Assembly (NCBI GenBank): GCA_964477205.1
Contig: CAYZDE010000006.1
Location: 1 to 35,227 of the forward strand
DNA length: 35,227 nucleotides
Reading direction: 5' to 3'
Origin: UBA93 sp964477205
Lineage (GTDB): Archaea > Micrarchaeota > Micrarchaeia > Norongarragalinales > Norongarragalinaceae
Within the stretch, counting starts at the first letter, position 1. Each line of letters starts with the position of its first letter. The notes beneath the pieces were generated by a model that was not told the origin of the DNA, did not search any database, and saw only the letters and a list, made by a program, of their open reading frames with translations. Made by a program: the position numbers and the translations under genes. Positions 16,314-23,349 of the stretch are shown in pieces.

Positions 16314-16712
16314 ATGCCTAAAAGACGAGCTGAAGAAGAATTCAACGGGATAGTGAAAGCGTTCATAACCCCGGTCGGCGGCGAATTTCGCATCAATGAG
16401 TTGTTGCGGCCTTCGTTCGCGTCAACTCTTCACGAAAGCATGGAGTCGTTCAAGCTGGCACACGAAGCGGAAAACTTAGAGAAGAGCCGCGAAATGGCGG
16501 TAAACATCGCCAAATTCATTAATGAAGAATTAAAGGACGAACATTACCACAACCCTCCGGTTAAAAACGAAACCAAGCGCGGAACCTTACTAAGAACCGA
16601 ACACACTACCCGCGTCCACAATCCCGTAATGCCCGAGGAAAAAACAAAAATGGTTGAGCGCTTGAAGCGATTAAAAAGCCACTTCGAAGAGTACGCTTCT
16701 AAGCGCGAATAG
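16314..16712 (+). CDS. Small protein of unknown function downstream of leuS
   Basis: This 132-residue protein is not recognised. It is soluble, highly charged and mostly helical, with the N-terminal half around GGEFRINELLRPSFASTLHESMES and a C-terminal Lys/Glu helix (KTKMVERLKRLKSHFEEY). There is no signal, membrane span, cysteine or obvious metal site. A GAGAGG sequence (16304-16309) sits at the leuS stop, 4 bases before the ATG, so the gene is probably translated from the leuS transcript. Its last 14 bases overlap the convergent nucleotidyltransferase gene. Confidence 0.7.
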   Translation: MPKRRAEEEFNGIVKAFITPVGGEFRINELLRPSFASTLHESMESFKLAHEAENLEKSREMAVNIAKFINEELKDEHYHNPPVKNETKRGTLLRTEHTTRVHNPVMPEEKTKMVERLKRLKSHFEEYASKRE

Positions 16713-17892
16713 TTCCCTGCAGCGAGGACTCCTTATCCAACTTCAGCTTGGGCCAAACGCGGGTATTAGGCAACAATCGCGAGCCCGCACCTATCACGCA
16801 CTTCTCACCGACCAGCGAGTTCTCTGCAATGGTTACTCCTTCCGCGATTACACTCTCCCGGTCGATTATCGAGTCGCGCACCAAGCACTTGTCCTCGATT
16901 ACACTCCCCTCGAATAGTATGCTCCCGCTGACCGTACTCGCGGCTCCAACTCTCGCGCCCTTCATAACGTGGGTGTACGGGCCGATCACCGAGTTCTCCC
17001 CGATAACCGCGTTGTCGTCGATTATCACTGGGGCTTTGAGCACCGCCCCGGAGCCTATGCGCGCGCTCTTTGAAACAATCATTTTTTCTCCGGCGACCAC
17101 GAAACCGCTCGGGTGGTCTACTTGCTCGCAAGGAGGCAGCAGCGTCATCGCCAGCTTATTCGTGCTAATGTAAGTCGCGGGGTTTCCTATGTCACCCCAA
17201 ACGCCTTTGAAAACAAATCCCTCTATTTGCTCGCCTTTTTCCACTAAGTGCTCCCACAAATCGCCGGGCCTGTCCGCTTTCAGCCCTTGCGCTTTCTTCT
17301 CGGTTACGAATGTCGGAACGCGTTTGAAGAATTCGGGGGACACGTGGTAAATCGCGGTGCTCGCGAGCTTGCTTACGGCTTCGCTAATGTTCGGCTTCTC
17401 TTGGAATCGCGTGATGCGCTTTCCATCGAGCAAGGCGACGCCGAAGTGCTCCACGTCCTTTTCGTCAAGCAAGTCGAATAAGGCGATGGTAGCGTGAGGC
17501 CCGCGCGAGCGATGCTCTTCAACCATTCTCTTCAAGTCGAGCCCGTAAACGAAGTTGTCGCTCCCGATTAACAGGCAATCCTCGTCCACGCTAGTGCGCT
17601 CGGCAGCGTATTGCATTCCCCCGATGGCCCCGAGCTTCTCCCCTTCCGCGTGCGTCTCCTCGAAAATGAACGAGATACTCATTCCCTCGTACTCCGAGCC
17701 GATTGCTTTCTGCACGATTTTCTGCGTGGCGTTCAAGGAGAAAACCACTTCGTCAACTCCTGCTTCCTTGAGCATGTCCAAACAATAGTGAATTAAAGGC
17801 TTGCCGGCTACGGGAAGCAAAAGCTTGGGAATCCTGAGGGTCAAAGGCATTAAGCGCGTAGCGTAACCTCCGGCCAGTATGATCGCCTTCAT
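16699..17892 (-). CDS. Sugar-1-phosphate nucleotidylyltransferase with left-handed beta-helix tail
   Basis: The 397-residue enzyme makes an NDP-sugar from NTP and a sugar 1-phosphate. The N-terminal Rossmann-like domain shows LAGGYATRLMPLT and PKLLLPVAGKPL (about residues 5-33), SDNFVYG, a FGVALLDGKRITRFQEKP stretch and GVWGDIGNPATY near residue 240. The last 130 residues are hexapeptide repeats (I-G-x-x-S/A-V-I patterns) forming a left-handed beta helix, as in GlmU-like and GDP-mannose pyrophosphorylase enzymes. The exact sugar and nucleotide are open; glucose-1-P, mannose-1-P or GlcNAc-1-P are possible. I used the ATG at 17892, where the protein opens directly with MKAIILAGG; another ATG at 17901 adds three residues. 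It follows the aldolase gene by 11 bases. Confidence 0.88.
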   Translation of the reverse strand: MKAIILAGGYATRLMPLTLRIPKLLLPVAGKPLIHYCLDMLKEAGVDEVVFSLNATQKIVQKAIGSEYEGMSISFIFEETHAEGEKLGAIGGMQYAAERTSVDEDCLLIGSDNFVYGLDLKRMVEEHRSRGPHATIALFDLLDEKDVEHFGVALLDGKRITRFQEKPNISEAVSKLASTAIYHVSPEFFKRVPTFVTEKKAQGLKADRPGDLWEHLVEKGEQIEGFVFKGVWGDIGNPATYISTNKLAMTLLPPCEQVDHPSGFVVAGEKMIVSKSARIGSGAVLKAPVIIDDNAVIGENSVIGPYTHVMKGARVGAASTVSGSILFEGSVIEDKCLVRDSIIDRESVIAEGVTIAENSLVGEKCVIGAGSRLLPNTRVWPKLKLDKESSLQGTIRA

Positions 17893-17903
17893 TGTATTCA
17901 CCT

Positions 17904-19025
17904 TTACCCGCGAATCTTCGCAGCGGTTCCCTTTGAATTGAACGCCTCAAAGAACTTCATCGCGCCGTCGAAAGCCGCGGACTCTATCTTCGCCAGCGTT
18001 TTCCCGGGCAGCTCGTCGAAGTTTGCCTTGAACTCCTTTATGGCGTACTTTGAATACTTGCCGAACACTTCTTCGTCGCTCTTCGCCCCCTTCTCGAAAG
18101 CTGCTTCCTTGTAATGCTCGAGCGTCCAAGAACGCACTTTCTCGTACAAAGCGGGCTCATCTTCCTTGAGCGCGTCCCAAACAATGTTCATCCAATAAGT
18201 TCCCACGTTACCCTTGAGGATGTCACCCTTCGGGAACTTCTCGGCTATCAAGTGCAAGGGCGTGCCGGTTATGCCGTGCTGGGCAACGCGAGTGCCGAAG
18301 TCCGCGTCGCGAATCGCCTTGGCCACCGCCTTCGTCAAATCAATGTCAATGCTTACCTGCTCTATCGGTTTGCCGTCCTCGTAAATGTTTCCGTGCGTCG
18401 AGCCGTTCGCGATCGCTAGTAAGTGAGGGTACACTCCGTTCTCACGCAGTGCGTTCAAGTAAGTCACCGCCTCTTTCGGGGAAGTTACCACGAGGCCGTC
18501 CGAGTTCTTCTTCCCGATCTCACCGACTTCCACTTCCAATCCGAAGCCGCGCGGCGCTTGCATTGCAATGTGCTCGAAAATATCCAGCGTAGCCTTCACG
18601 TTCGGCGCGAGAGACTCGGTCAACTCGCCCTTGGAAGAGTCGAACAAAAAGGAAGCGTCGATTGCAAACGAAGTGAATCCCGCTTCCACTTGTGCATCAA
18701 TCAATTCTTTCACGCCTTGAAGCTCTTCAGGCGTTCCCTTCTTAACTGTCAAGTGGTCCGCGTGTAAAACCCACTCCTTGAACCCTACTTCCTCGGCCGT
18801 TTTCTTCACGGCGGAAGCAAAGTCCGCGGGGGTCATCCCGGTATACCCGCCTTCAAGGTTGCACTCGGACTTCGCGAGCTCGAATATCACCGCGGAATCC
18901 GCTTCCTTAGCAGCGCGCAATAACCCCTTTAATACGCCGGGGACTATGCGCACGTTCGCCGCTAGAATAATACAATTCTCCTCGTTCAAAGCATTGAACA
19001 TGTGTGCTCCGCCTAAAGCTTCCAT
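17904..19025 (-). CDS. Class II (metal-dependent) fructose-bisphosphate aldolase family protein
   Basis: This 373-residue protein is a zinc-dependent class II aldolase, most likely joining glyceraldehyde-3-P and dihydroxyacetone-P to fructose 1,6-bisphosphate. Zinc and catalytic motifs are present: VLHADH (H88, D90, H91), LEVEVGEIG (165-171), NGSTHGN with H211, and QHGITGTP with H250 leading to KGNVGTYW. The start at 19025 is fixed by GAGGTGA 8 bases upstream, which lies over the glpX stop. Most archaea use a class I aldolase or the bifunctional FBP aldolase/phosphatase, so this is a bacterial-type enzyme. Its position directly after the FBPase gene points to gluconeogenesis. A tagatose-bisphosphate substrate is a possible alternative. 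Confidence 0.85.
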   Translation of the reverse strand: MEALGGAHMFNALNEENCIILAANVRIVPGVLKGLLRAAKEADSAVIFELAKSECNLEGGYTGMTPADFASAVKKTAEEVGFKEWVLHADHLTVKKGTPEELQGVKELIDAQVEAGFTSFAIDASFLFDSSKGELTESLAPNVKATLDIFEHIAMQAPRGFGLEVEVGEIGKKNSDGLVVTSPKEAVTYLNALRENGVYPHLLAIANGSTHGNIYEDGKPIEQVSIDIDLTKAVAKAIRDADFGTRVAQHGITGTPLHLIAEKFPKGDILKGNVGTYWMNIVWDALKEDEPALYEKVRSWTLEHYKEAAFEKGAKSDEEVFGKYSKYAIKEFKANFDELPGKTLAKIESAAFDGAMKFFEAFNSKGTAAKIRG

Positions 19026-19033
19026 ACTACAAT

Positions 19034-19040
19034 TCACCTC
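19034..19040 (-). promoter_or_regulatory. Ribosome binding site of the aldolase gene
   Basis: The minus strand reads GAGGTGA, 8 bases before the ATG at 19025. It overlaps the glpX stop codon, so the two genes are translationally close. It decides the aldolase start over an upstream in-frame codon at 19037. Confidence 0.7.
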
Positions 19041-19996
19041 TAATACTCGGGCTCCTTATCGAACTTGTGGAACGTCTTAATGAACCTAATCGAGCCGCTG
19101 CTACAACGCATTACAACGGAATGCGTCTCCGCTCCCCGGCTGGTAAACCTAACGCCTTCAAGCCACGACCCGTCCGTTACCCCGGTGGCCGCGAACATCA
19201 CCTTATCCCCTTTAGCCAAATCCTCGATTTGCAGGCACGCGTCGGGGTCCTTTACGCCCATGCCTATTGCGCGCTCCTTCTCACTCTCATTCCTGAAAGC
19301 GAGGCGCCCTTGCATGAAACCGCCAAGGCACTTAACCGCGGCAGAGGATATTACCCCTTCCGGAGCCGCACCAACGCCAAGTAGCAAGTCAATTCCAGAG
19401 TCGTTCATGCAAGTCGCGATTGCCCCGGCAACGTCGCCGTCCGTAATCAATTGAATGCGCGCACCCGTCTTCCTAACTTCGTCTATAATCTTGTCGTGGC
19501 GCGGCCGCTCGAGAATGACCACGGTAACGTCCGAAGGCTCCTTTTCAAGGGCGTTCGCTACGGCATTAATATTATCCTTCACCGGCGCGTCAAGGCTCAC
19601 TTGCGGGCCGACCTCGGGGCCCACGGCTATCTTGTCCATGTAAATGTCGGGAGCTCCCAAGAGCGAGCCGTGAGGCCCGGCCGCGAGAACCGACAAGGCG
19701 TTCGGCCATCCCTTAGCAACGCTGTTCGTGCACTCAAGCGGGTCAATCGCCAAGTCAATCTTCAAACCATTACCCTTGCCAACTTTCTCTCCAATGTAAA
19801 GCATGGGCGCCTCGTCGCGCTCTCCCTCTCCGATTACCACGGTGCCGGATAAAGCAATTGAATTCAATGCCTTGCGCATTAACTTAACCGCGGCACCGTC
19901 CGCAGCAAGCTTGTCGCCGCGGCCCATCAAGCGGGCGCTCCCCAACGCTCCGGCTTCCGTAGCGCGAACCAATTCAAGTGCAAGATTAAAGTCCAT
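19040..19996 (-). CDS. glpX: Class II fructose-1,6-bisphosphatase, GlpX type
   Basis: The 318-residue protein removes the 1-phosphate of fructose 1,6-bisphosphate with a divalent metal, the committed step of gluconeogenesis. It contains the family motifs GEGERDEAPMLYIGE (56-70), the metal-site DPLE (85-88), the PNALSVLA stretch, LERPRHDKII, LITDGDVAGAI and GVGAAPEGVISSAA. The normally invariant Gly of DPxEGT is Cys here (residue 89). It sits immediately upstream of the class II aldolase, 3 bases apart, forming a bacterial-like FBPase-aldolase pair, and follows the RHH-nucleotidyltransferase gene by 6 bases. GlpX enzymes are uncommon in archaea, so lateral acquisition is likely. Confidence 0.92.
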   Translation of the reverse strand: MDFNLALELVRATEAGALGSARLMGRGDKLAADGAAVKLMRKALNSIALSGTVVIGEGERDEAPMLYIGEKVGKGNGLKIDLAIDPLECTNSVAKGWPNALSVLAAGPHGSLLGAPDIYMDKIAVGPEVGPQVSLDAPVKDNINAVANALEKEPSDVTVVILERPRHDKIIDEVRKTGARIQLITDGDVAGAIATCMNDSGIDLLLGVGAAPEGVISSAAVKCLGGFMQGRLAFRNESEKERAIGMGVKDPDACLQIEDLAKGDKVMFAATGVTDGSWLEGVRFTSRGAETHSVVMRCSSGSIRFIKTFHKFDKEPEY

Positions 19997-20002
19997 TCAA
20001 AA

Positions 20003-20728
20003 TCAACCAACGTGTTTCCATTCTCCCGAATACGGGTAGCCATACAACTCTCCGCGCTCAGCGAGAAACGGGAGCAAATCCACTTCCAAACTCTTCATTC
20101 CGGATGAAATAAACGAGAATATGCGGGGGTCGCATACGAGGACGCCCGCATTAACCAGGTAACTCGACGTCTTCTTCGGCTTCTCACGAAACTCCGTGAC
20201 GCGCGATCCAGACAAATTAGCCACCCCGAAATCCTTCGGGTTGCTCACGCTCGCGAGTGCGAGAGTGCAAACGCCGCCTTGGCGCTCGTGGAAGCGATGC
20301 AAGTCATCCAAGTCCAATCCAGGGTATAATACATCCGCGTAGCTTAAGAGGAACTCCTCTTTCAACAAGTGGCGCGCGTTATTCAAAGCAAACACGCTCC
20401 CCTTGCCGTTATCCCACAAGTAATTCAATTCCAATCCCAAATCCGAGCCGTCCTTGAAGCGCGCGACCACGGACTCTCCGCCTTTTGACAAAGCCACGAA
20501 CACCTCGAACACTCCGAAAGCCTTCAAGCGCGAGAGAACGAGTTCCAGAGTCTTCAAGTTCGGCTTTCCACCGGCTAGGACGAGCGCCTTCGTGATTGAT
20601 TCCGAGGCAAGGGCACTGCGCAGCAAGTGGCTAACGGCCTGCGACCTGCTCTTCAGCCGGACCCCGTCAACGCGGGCGTCGATTCGCGATAAGAGCGCAT
20701 TATCAAGTGTTACCGTAACCCTCTCAAT
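20003..20728 (-). CDS. Ribbon-helix-helix domain fused to a degenerate sugar nucleotidyltransferase
   Basis: The open frame gives about 241 residues. Residues 2-42 (ERVTVTLDNALLSRID...SRSQAVSHLLRSALA) fit a ribbon-helix-helix (CopG/Arc) DNA-binding domain. From about residue 47 a nucleotidyltransferase fold follows (TKALVLAGG, SYADVLY, FGVANLSGSRVTEFREKPKK, NAGVLV). The nucleotide-binding loop G-x-G-T-R-L-x-P-x-T is missing: LAGG runs directly into KPNL. The usual DIGTP metal/substrate motif is a terminal WKHVG. It is therefore probably not a working synthase and may be a sugar-nucleotide-sensing regulator. The start is unclear. ATT at 20728 is 11 bases after GGTGG, an ATG at 20738 is out of frame, and the first standard start in frame is a TTG at 20626, which would cut off most of the RHH domain. 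Confidence 0.7.
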   Translation of the reverse strand: MERVTVTLDNALLSRIDARVDGVRLKSRSQAVSHLLRSALASESITKALVLAGGKPNLKTLELVLSRLKAFGVFEVFVALSKGGESVVARFKDGSDLGLELNYLWDNGKGSVFALNNARHLLKEEFLLSYADVLYPGLDLDDLHRFHERQGGVCTLALASVSNPKDFGVANLSGSRVTEFREKPKKTSSYLVNAGVLVCDPRIFSFISSGMKSLEVDLLPFLAERGELYGYPYSGEWKHVG

Positions 20729-20732
20729 ACTC

Positions 20733-20772
20733 GTTCATACCACCTTAATACTGAGTATGAACAAGTATGAAC
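20733..20772. promoter_or_regulatory. GTATGAAC repeat cluster, putative operator
   Basis: The 8-base word GTATGAAC occurs on the plus strand at 20755-20762 and 20765-20772, ten bases apart (one helical turn). It occurs once on the minus strand at 20733-20740. The repeats lie between the RHH-nucleotidyltransferase gene and the divergent glycosyltransferase gene, right next to the TATA box at 20775-20783. This is the arrangement expected for an autoregulating RHH repressor. No binding data exist here. Confidence 0.5.
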
Positions 20773-20774
20773 AA

Positions 20775-20783
20775 ATATTTAAA
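20775..20783 (+). promoter_or_regulatory. TATA box of the glycosyltransferase gene
   Basis: ATATTTAAA is centred about 29 bases before the ATG at 20808 and fits a leaderless transcript. The element is near-palindromic and could also serve the leftward gene. It directly abuts the GTATGAAC repeats, so bound repressor would block TBP access. Confidence 0.5.
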
Positions 20784-20807
20784 GGTTGCGAAAGAGAAAT
20801 CAATACA

Positions 20808-21503
20808 ATGTTAAGCATAGTAATTCCTACGCACAACGAGTCCTCCCGCATTCAAGGAACGCTCCGCGAGCTCACCGGATTCTTGAAAAAACAATCCGTC
20901 AAGTGGGAGATTCTCGTCGAGGATGATGGAACGGATGACACCGCGGAAAAGGCGCGCAAATTCGCGGGAGTGCGCGCGACACATTACCCGAAGCGGCTGG
21001 GCAAAGGCGGCGCGGTAATCAAGGGCTTTCAAAAAGCGCGCGGCGAAATCGTTTTATTGTACGACGCCGACGCGGCCACGCCGGCCCGGGAAATATCCAA
21101 ACTGTTAGCCGCGTTAAAGGATAATGAAGTCGCCATCGGCTGCCGTTACTGTAAGGGCTCGCAAATCGACATTAAGGGCTTGCGGCTCTTGGCAGGCAAA
21201 TCGTTCAACCTGCTAGCCCGCGTACTCTTCGGCTTGCCGTTCGATGACACTCAATGCGGATTCAAGGCCGCGAGGCGCGATGCAATTCAATTGTTCCTAG
21301 GAAAATTCAAGGAAAAGCACTTGGTTTGGGACGTTGAATTCTTGTTCTTGTGCAAGCGCTCTGGATTGCGAGTGGCGCAGGTGCCGATCGAATGGCGCGG
21401 AGTGGAAGGGGGCCCGCTGGAATCCGGCGGCGCCTTTTCAGTGATTAAAGCCGCATTCAGCATGTTGACGGCGCTATTGCGCTTACGCTTGTCTTATTCT
21501 TGA
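20808..21503 (+). CDS. GT2 family glycosyltransferase (dolichyl-phosphate sugar synthase-like)
   Basis: From the ATG at 20808 the protein has 231 residues with the GT-A fold of dolichyl-phosphate glucosyl/mannosyltransferases. It shows SIVIPTHNESSRI at the N-terminus, the EDDGTDDT nucleotide-binding motif (about 37-44), GKGGAVIKGF, the DxD-type YDADAAT, and the FDDTQCGFKAARR and DVEFLFLCKRSGLRVAQVPI stretches typical of Alg5/DPM1 relatives. It lacks the C-terminal membrane spans some members carry. It probably transfers a sugar from an NDP-sugar to a polyprenyl phosphate at the inner membrane face, for N-glycosylation or surface polymers. An in-frame ATG at 20757 lies upstream of the TATA box within the operator repeats and is less likely. 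Confidence 0.87.
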   Translation: MLSIVIPTHNESSRIQGTLRELTGFLKKQSVKWEILVEDDGTDDTAEKARKFAGVRATHYPKRLGKGGAVIKGFQKARGEIVLLYDADAATPAREISKLLAALKDNEVAIGCRYCKGSQIDIKGLRLLAGKSFNLLARVLFGLPFDDTQCGFKAARRDAIQLFLGKFKEKHLVWDVEFLFLCKRSGLRVAQVPIEWRGVEGGPLESGGAFSVIKAAFSMLTALLRLRLSYS

Positions 21504-21734
21504 CCAAACAAGGCAGCCAGCGCTGAACGCGAGTAGCACCCAGTAAACAATGGTCGCGTTGAGCTCGATTGACAATAATAAGTTTAATGCGACTAGCAAG
21601 AGCGCGGGCACCGTCAATGCCAGTGCGAGCGAAAACGCAGCGCGCTCGATTAAATCCGCTTTTCGAAAGAGCGCGATTGACGCTGCGTAACCGGCGAACA
21701 AGAAAAGCGCGACCCCGACGATTGCTTGTAACAT
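21483..21734 (-). CDS. Small membrane protein of unknown function
   Basis: This 83-residue protein is almost entirely hydrophobic, with three predicted spans (about residues 2-22, 30-53 and 60-78) and short charged connectors (FRKADLIER, WSRIRQA). No family is recognised, although small N-terminal parts of DUF1616-like membrane proteins look similar. Its 3' end overlaps the convergent glycosyltransferase by 21 bases. Confidence 0.6.
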   Translation of the reverse strand: MLQAIVGVALFLFAGYAASIALFRKADLIERAAFSLALALTVPALLLVALNLLLSIELNATIVYWVLLAFSAGCLVWSRIRQA

Positions 21735-21772
21735 GAAAAAGTTAAAGAAAAGGGAGCGTTAAAAAACATTCC

Positions 21773-22825
21773 ATGAAGTTCGACGCGTGCATAGTAGGCG
21801 CCGGGGCAATCGGGTGCATTACCGCTAGGCATTGCATTGATAACGGCTCACGCGTTTGCGTGGTGGAAGAGCACGCCGAACCCGGCAAGTTCGACAAGTG
21901 CACGGGAATAATCTCGAAGAAAGGCCTTGACTCAACGGGCGTCGATTACTCGGAAAGCGTGCGCAATGAAATACGAGGCTGCATCCTATCCAGCGGTAAC
22001 GAGGAAATGGTCGTGGACGCAGGCAGAACAATGGCGCTGGTTATAGACCGGCAGGAATTCGACGAAGAATGCAGGCGTGAAGCGAACGCAAAATTCAAGT
22101 TCAACGCGAAGGCAATCGGATTCAAAGGAGGAGTGAAGACAACGCGGGGCGTCGTCAATAGCGACTTCGTAGTGGGGGCGGACGGTGCCGCGTCGTTCAC
22201 TGCAAAGCGGCTTGGATTCCCCCCAATCAACTCCACCGTGCTCGCATGGCAAGCCGAGTATTCTCATGCGAAAGTGAAGGATGAGGGCTTGGCTGAAGTG
22301 CTACTCGAACCCGAGTTCAACGGATTCTTCGGCTGGGTCGTTCCCTCCGGAAGAAACCGCGTGCGAGTCGGGTTCGGGGTTCGCGATAACCAAAGCTTGT
22401 TGCCTTCTAGGAAAGCGTTATTGTCGAACGCCCGCGTTAAGGGCGTTTTAAATGGAGCGCGCAAAACCAATGAATTTGCAGCGCTCATTCCGGTTTCTCG
22501 CAGGAAGCAAACCGTAAAGCATAATGCGCTGCTGGTAGGGGACGCTGCCGGGCAAGTGAAGGCTACGACTGGAGGAGGAATCGTTTTCGGTGCGAAGTGC
22601 GCGCGCGTTCTCGCGGATTGCATTTCTCGAGGCAAGCCGGAGGATTACGAGGCAGCTTGGCGCCGTGAGGCAAGCATTCTCGGCGCCCACTCGCTTTTGA
22701 GGCGCGTTTTCAACGCATTGCCCGCTTCAAGCGTGCGCTTTGGCTTGGCTATTGGGCGCGTTTTCAATGCACAATACTTCCTATCGAAGTACGGGGACAT
22801 GGATGAAATTTTAAGCAATAAATAA
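21773..22825 (+). CDS. Geranylgeranyl reductase family FAD-dependent oxidoreductase
   Basis: The 350-residue flavoprotein resembles archaeal digeranylgeranylglycerophospholipid reductases, which saturate the isoprenoid chains of membrane lipids. It begins with the FAD dinucleotide fold CIVGAGAIGCITA (residues 6-18) and the E of VVEEH that binds the ribose. Next come the substrate-side CTGIISKKGL, the VGADGAASFTAKRLG motif and the second FAD motif LLVGDAAGQVKATTGGGI (about 252-269). It is slightly shorter than the typical 390 residues, mainly at the C-terminus. Together with the nearby cis-prenyltransferase it suggests an isoprenoid lipid neighbourhood. A role in reducing other polyprenyl compounds cannot be excluded. 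Confidence 0.85.
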   Translation: MKFDACIVGAGAIGCITARHCIDNGSRVCVVEEHAEPGKFDKCTGIISKKGLDSTGVDYSESVRNEIRGCILSSGNEEMVVDAGRTMALVIDRQEFDEECRREANAKFKFNAKAIGFKGGVKTTRGVVNSDFVVGADGAASFTAKRLGFPPINSTVLAWQAEYSHAKVKDEGLAEVLLEPEFNGFFGWVVPSGRNRVRVGFGVRDNQSLLPSRKALLSNARVKGVLNGARKTNEFAALIPVSRRKQTVKHNALLVGDAAGQVKATTGGGIVFGAKCARVLADCISRGKPEDYEAAWRREASILGAHSLLRRVFNALPASSVRFGLAIGRVFNAQYFLSKYGDMDEILSNK

Positions 22826-22885
22826 AAAGCAGTTAGTCCTTTTGCTTTACCGCATTAAATTAATTACCCATCGAGAGAAGTTTAA

Positions 22886-23335
22886 ATGGAAAAACCAAAG
22901 ACCCCATTCATTAACATCGAGTTCGAGCCGTCCATTTGGAAGTCTACTTCCAATGACGGGGTGAACTGGTGGTCACTCGACCTGGAGCACAGGCTGTTCA
23001 AGAAAGGGAGCGCTTACCACGGCGTTGAACACGGCGAGGTATTCCTTTACGAGAAGGAAACCGGCCAGGAGAAAGTGTTCAACTTGAGCGTTAATTCTGA
23101 AGAAGAAACAAACACTTACAGCTTCAAGTTCGCCGGCGAGGGCTGCGAAACGCTATTCGAATTCAATAATAGCGGCAACAAGCGCGGAAACGCAGTGAAA
23201 GCACTCAAGGTCGCTTGCGAGTTATTATTCCACTTGCCTGAAAACGAATTAAAGGGCGAGCTCGTTGCGGACGTAATGAGCGCAATCGAGGAAAAAAAGA
23301 AGAACAAAAAAAAGACCTTGTGGGATAAGGTTTAA
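22886..23335 (+). CDS. Protein of unknown function
   Basis: This 149-residue protein is not recognised. It looks soluble, with alternating beta strands in the first 100 residues (NIEFEPSIWKS, NWWSLDLEHRLFKKG, GEVFLYEKE, YSFKFAGEGCETLFEF), a helix (AVKALKVACELLFHLPE), and a Lys-rich end (EEKKKNKKKTLWDKV). There is one cysteine in each half and no signal or membrane span. The 60-base gap upstream contains short A/T runs but no clear box. Confidence 0.65.
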   Translation: MEKPKTPFINIEFEPSIWKSTSNDGVNWWSLDLEHRLFKKGSAYHGVEHGEVFLYEKETGQEKVFNLSVNSEEETNTYSFKFAGEGCETLFEFNNSGNKRGNAVKALKVACELLFHLPENELKGELVADVMSAIEEKKKNKKKTLWDKV

Positions 23336-23349
23336 CAAAACATTGAATT

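Noticed and set aside
20454..20807. Long upstream extension of the glycosyltransferase frame
   Set aside because: It runs antisense through the RHH-nucleotidyltransferase gene, across the operator and TATA box. The GT2 fold begins right at the ATG at 20808.
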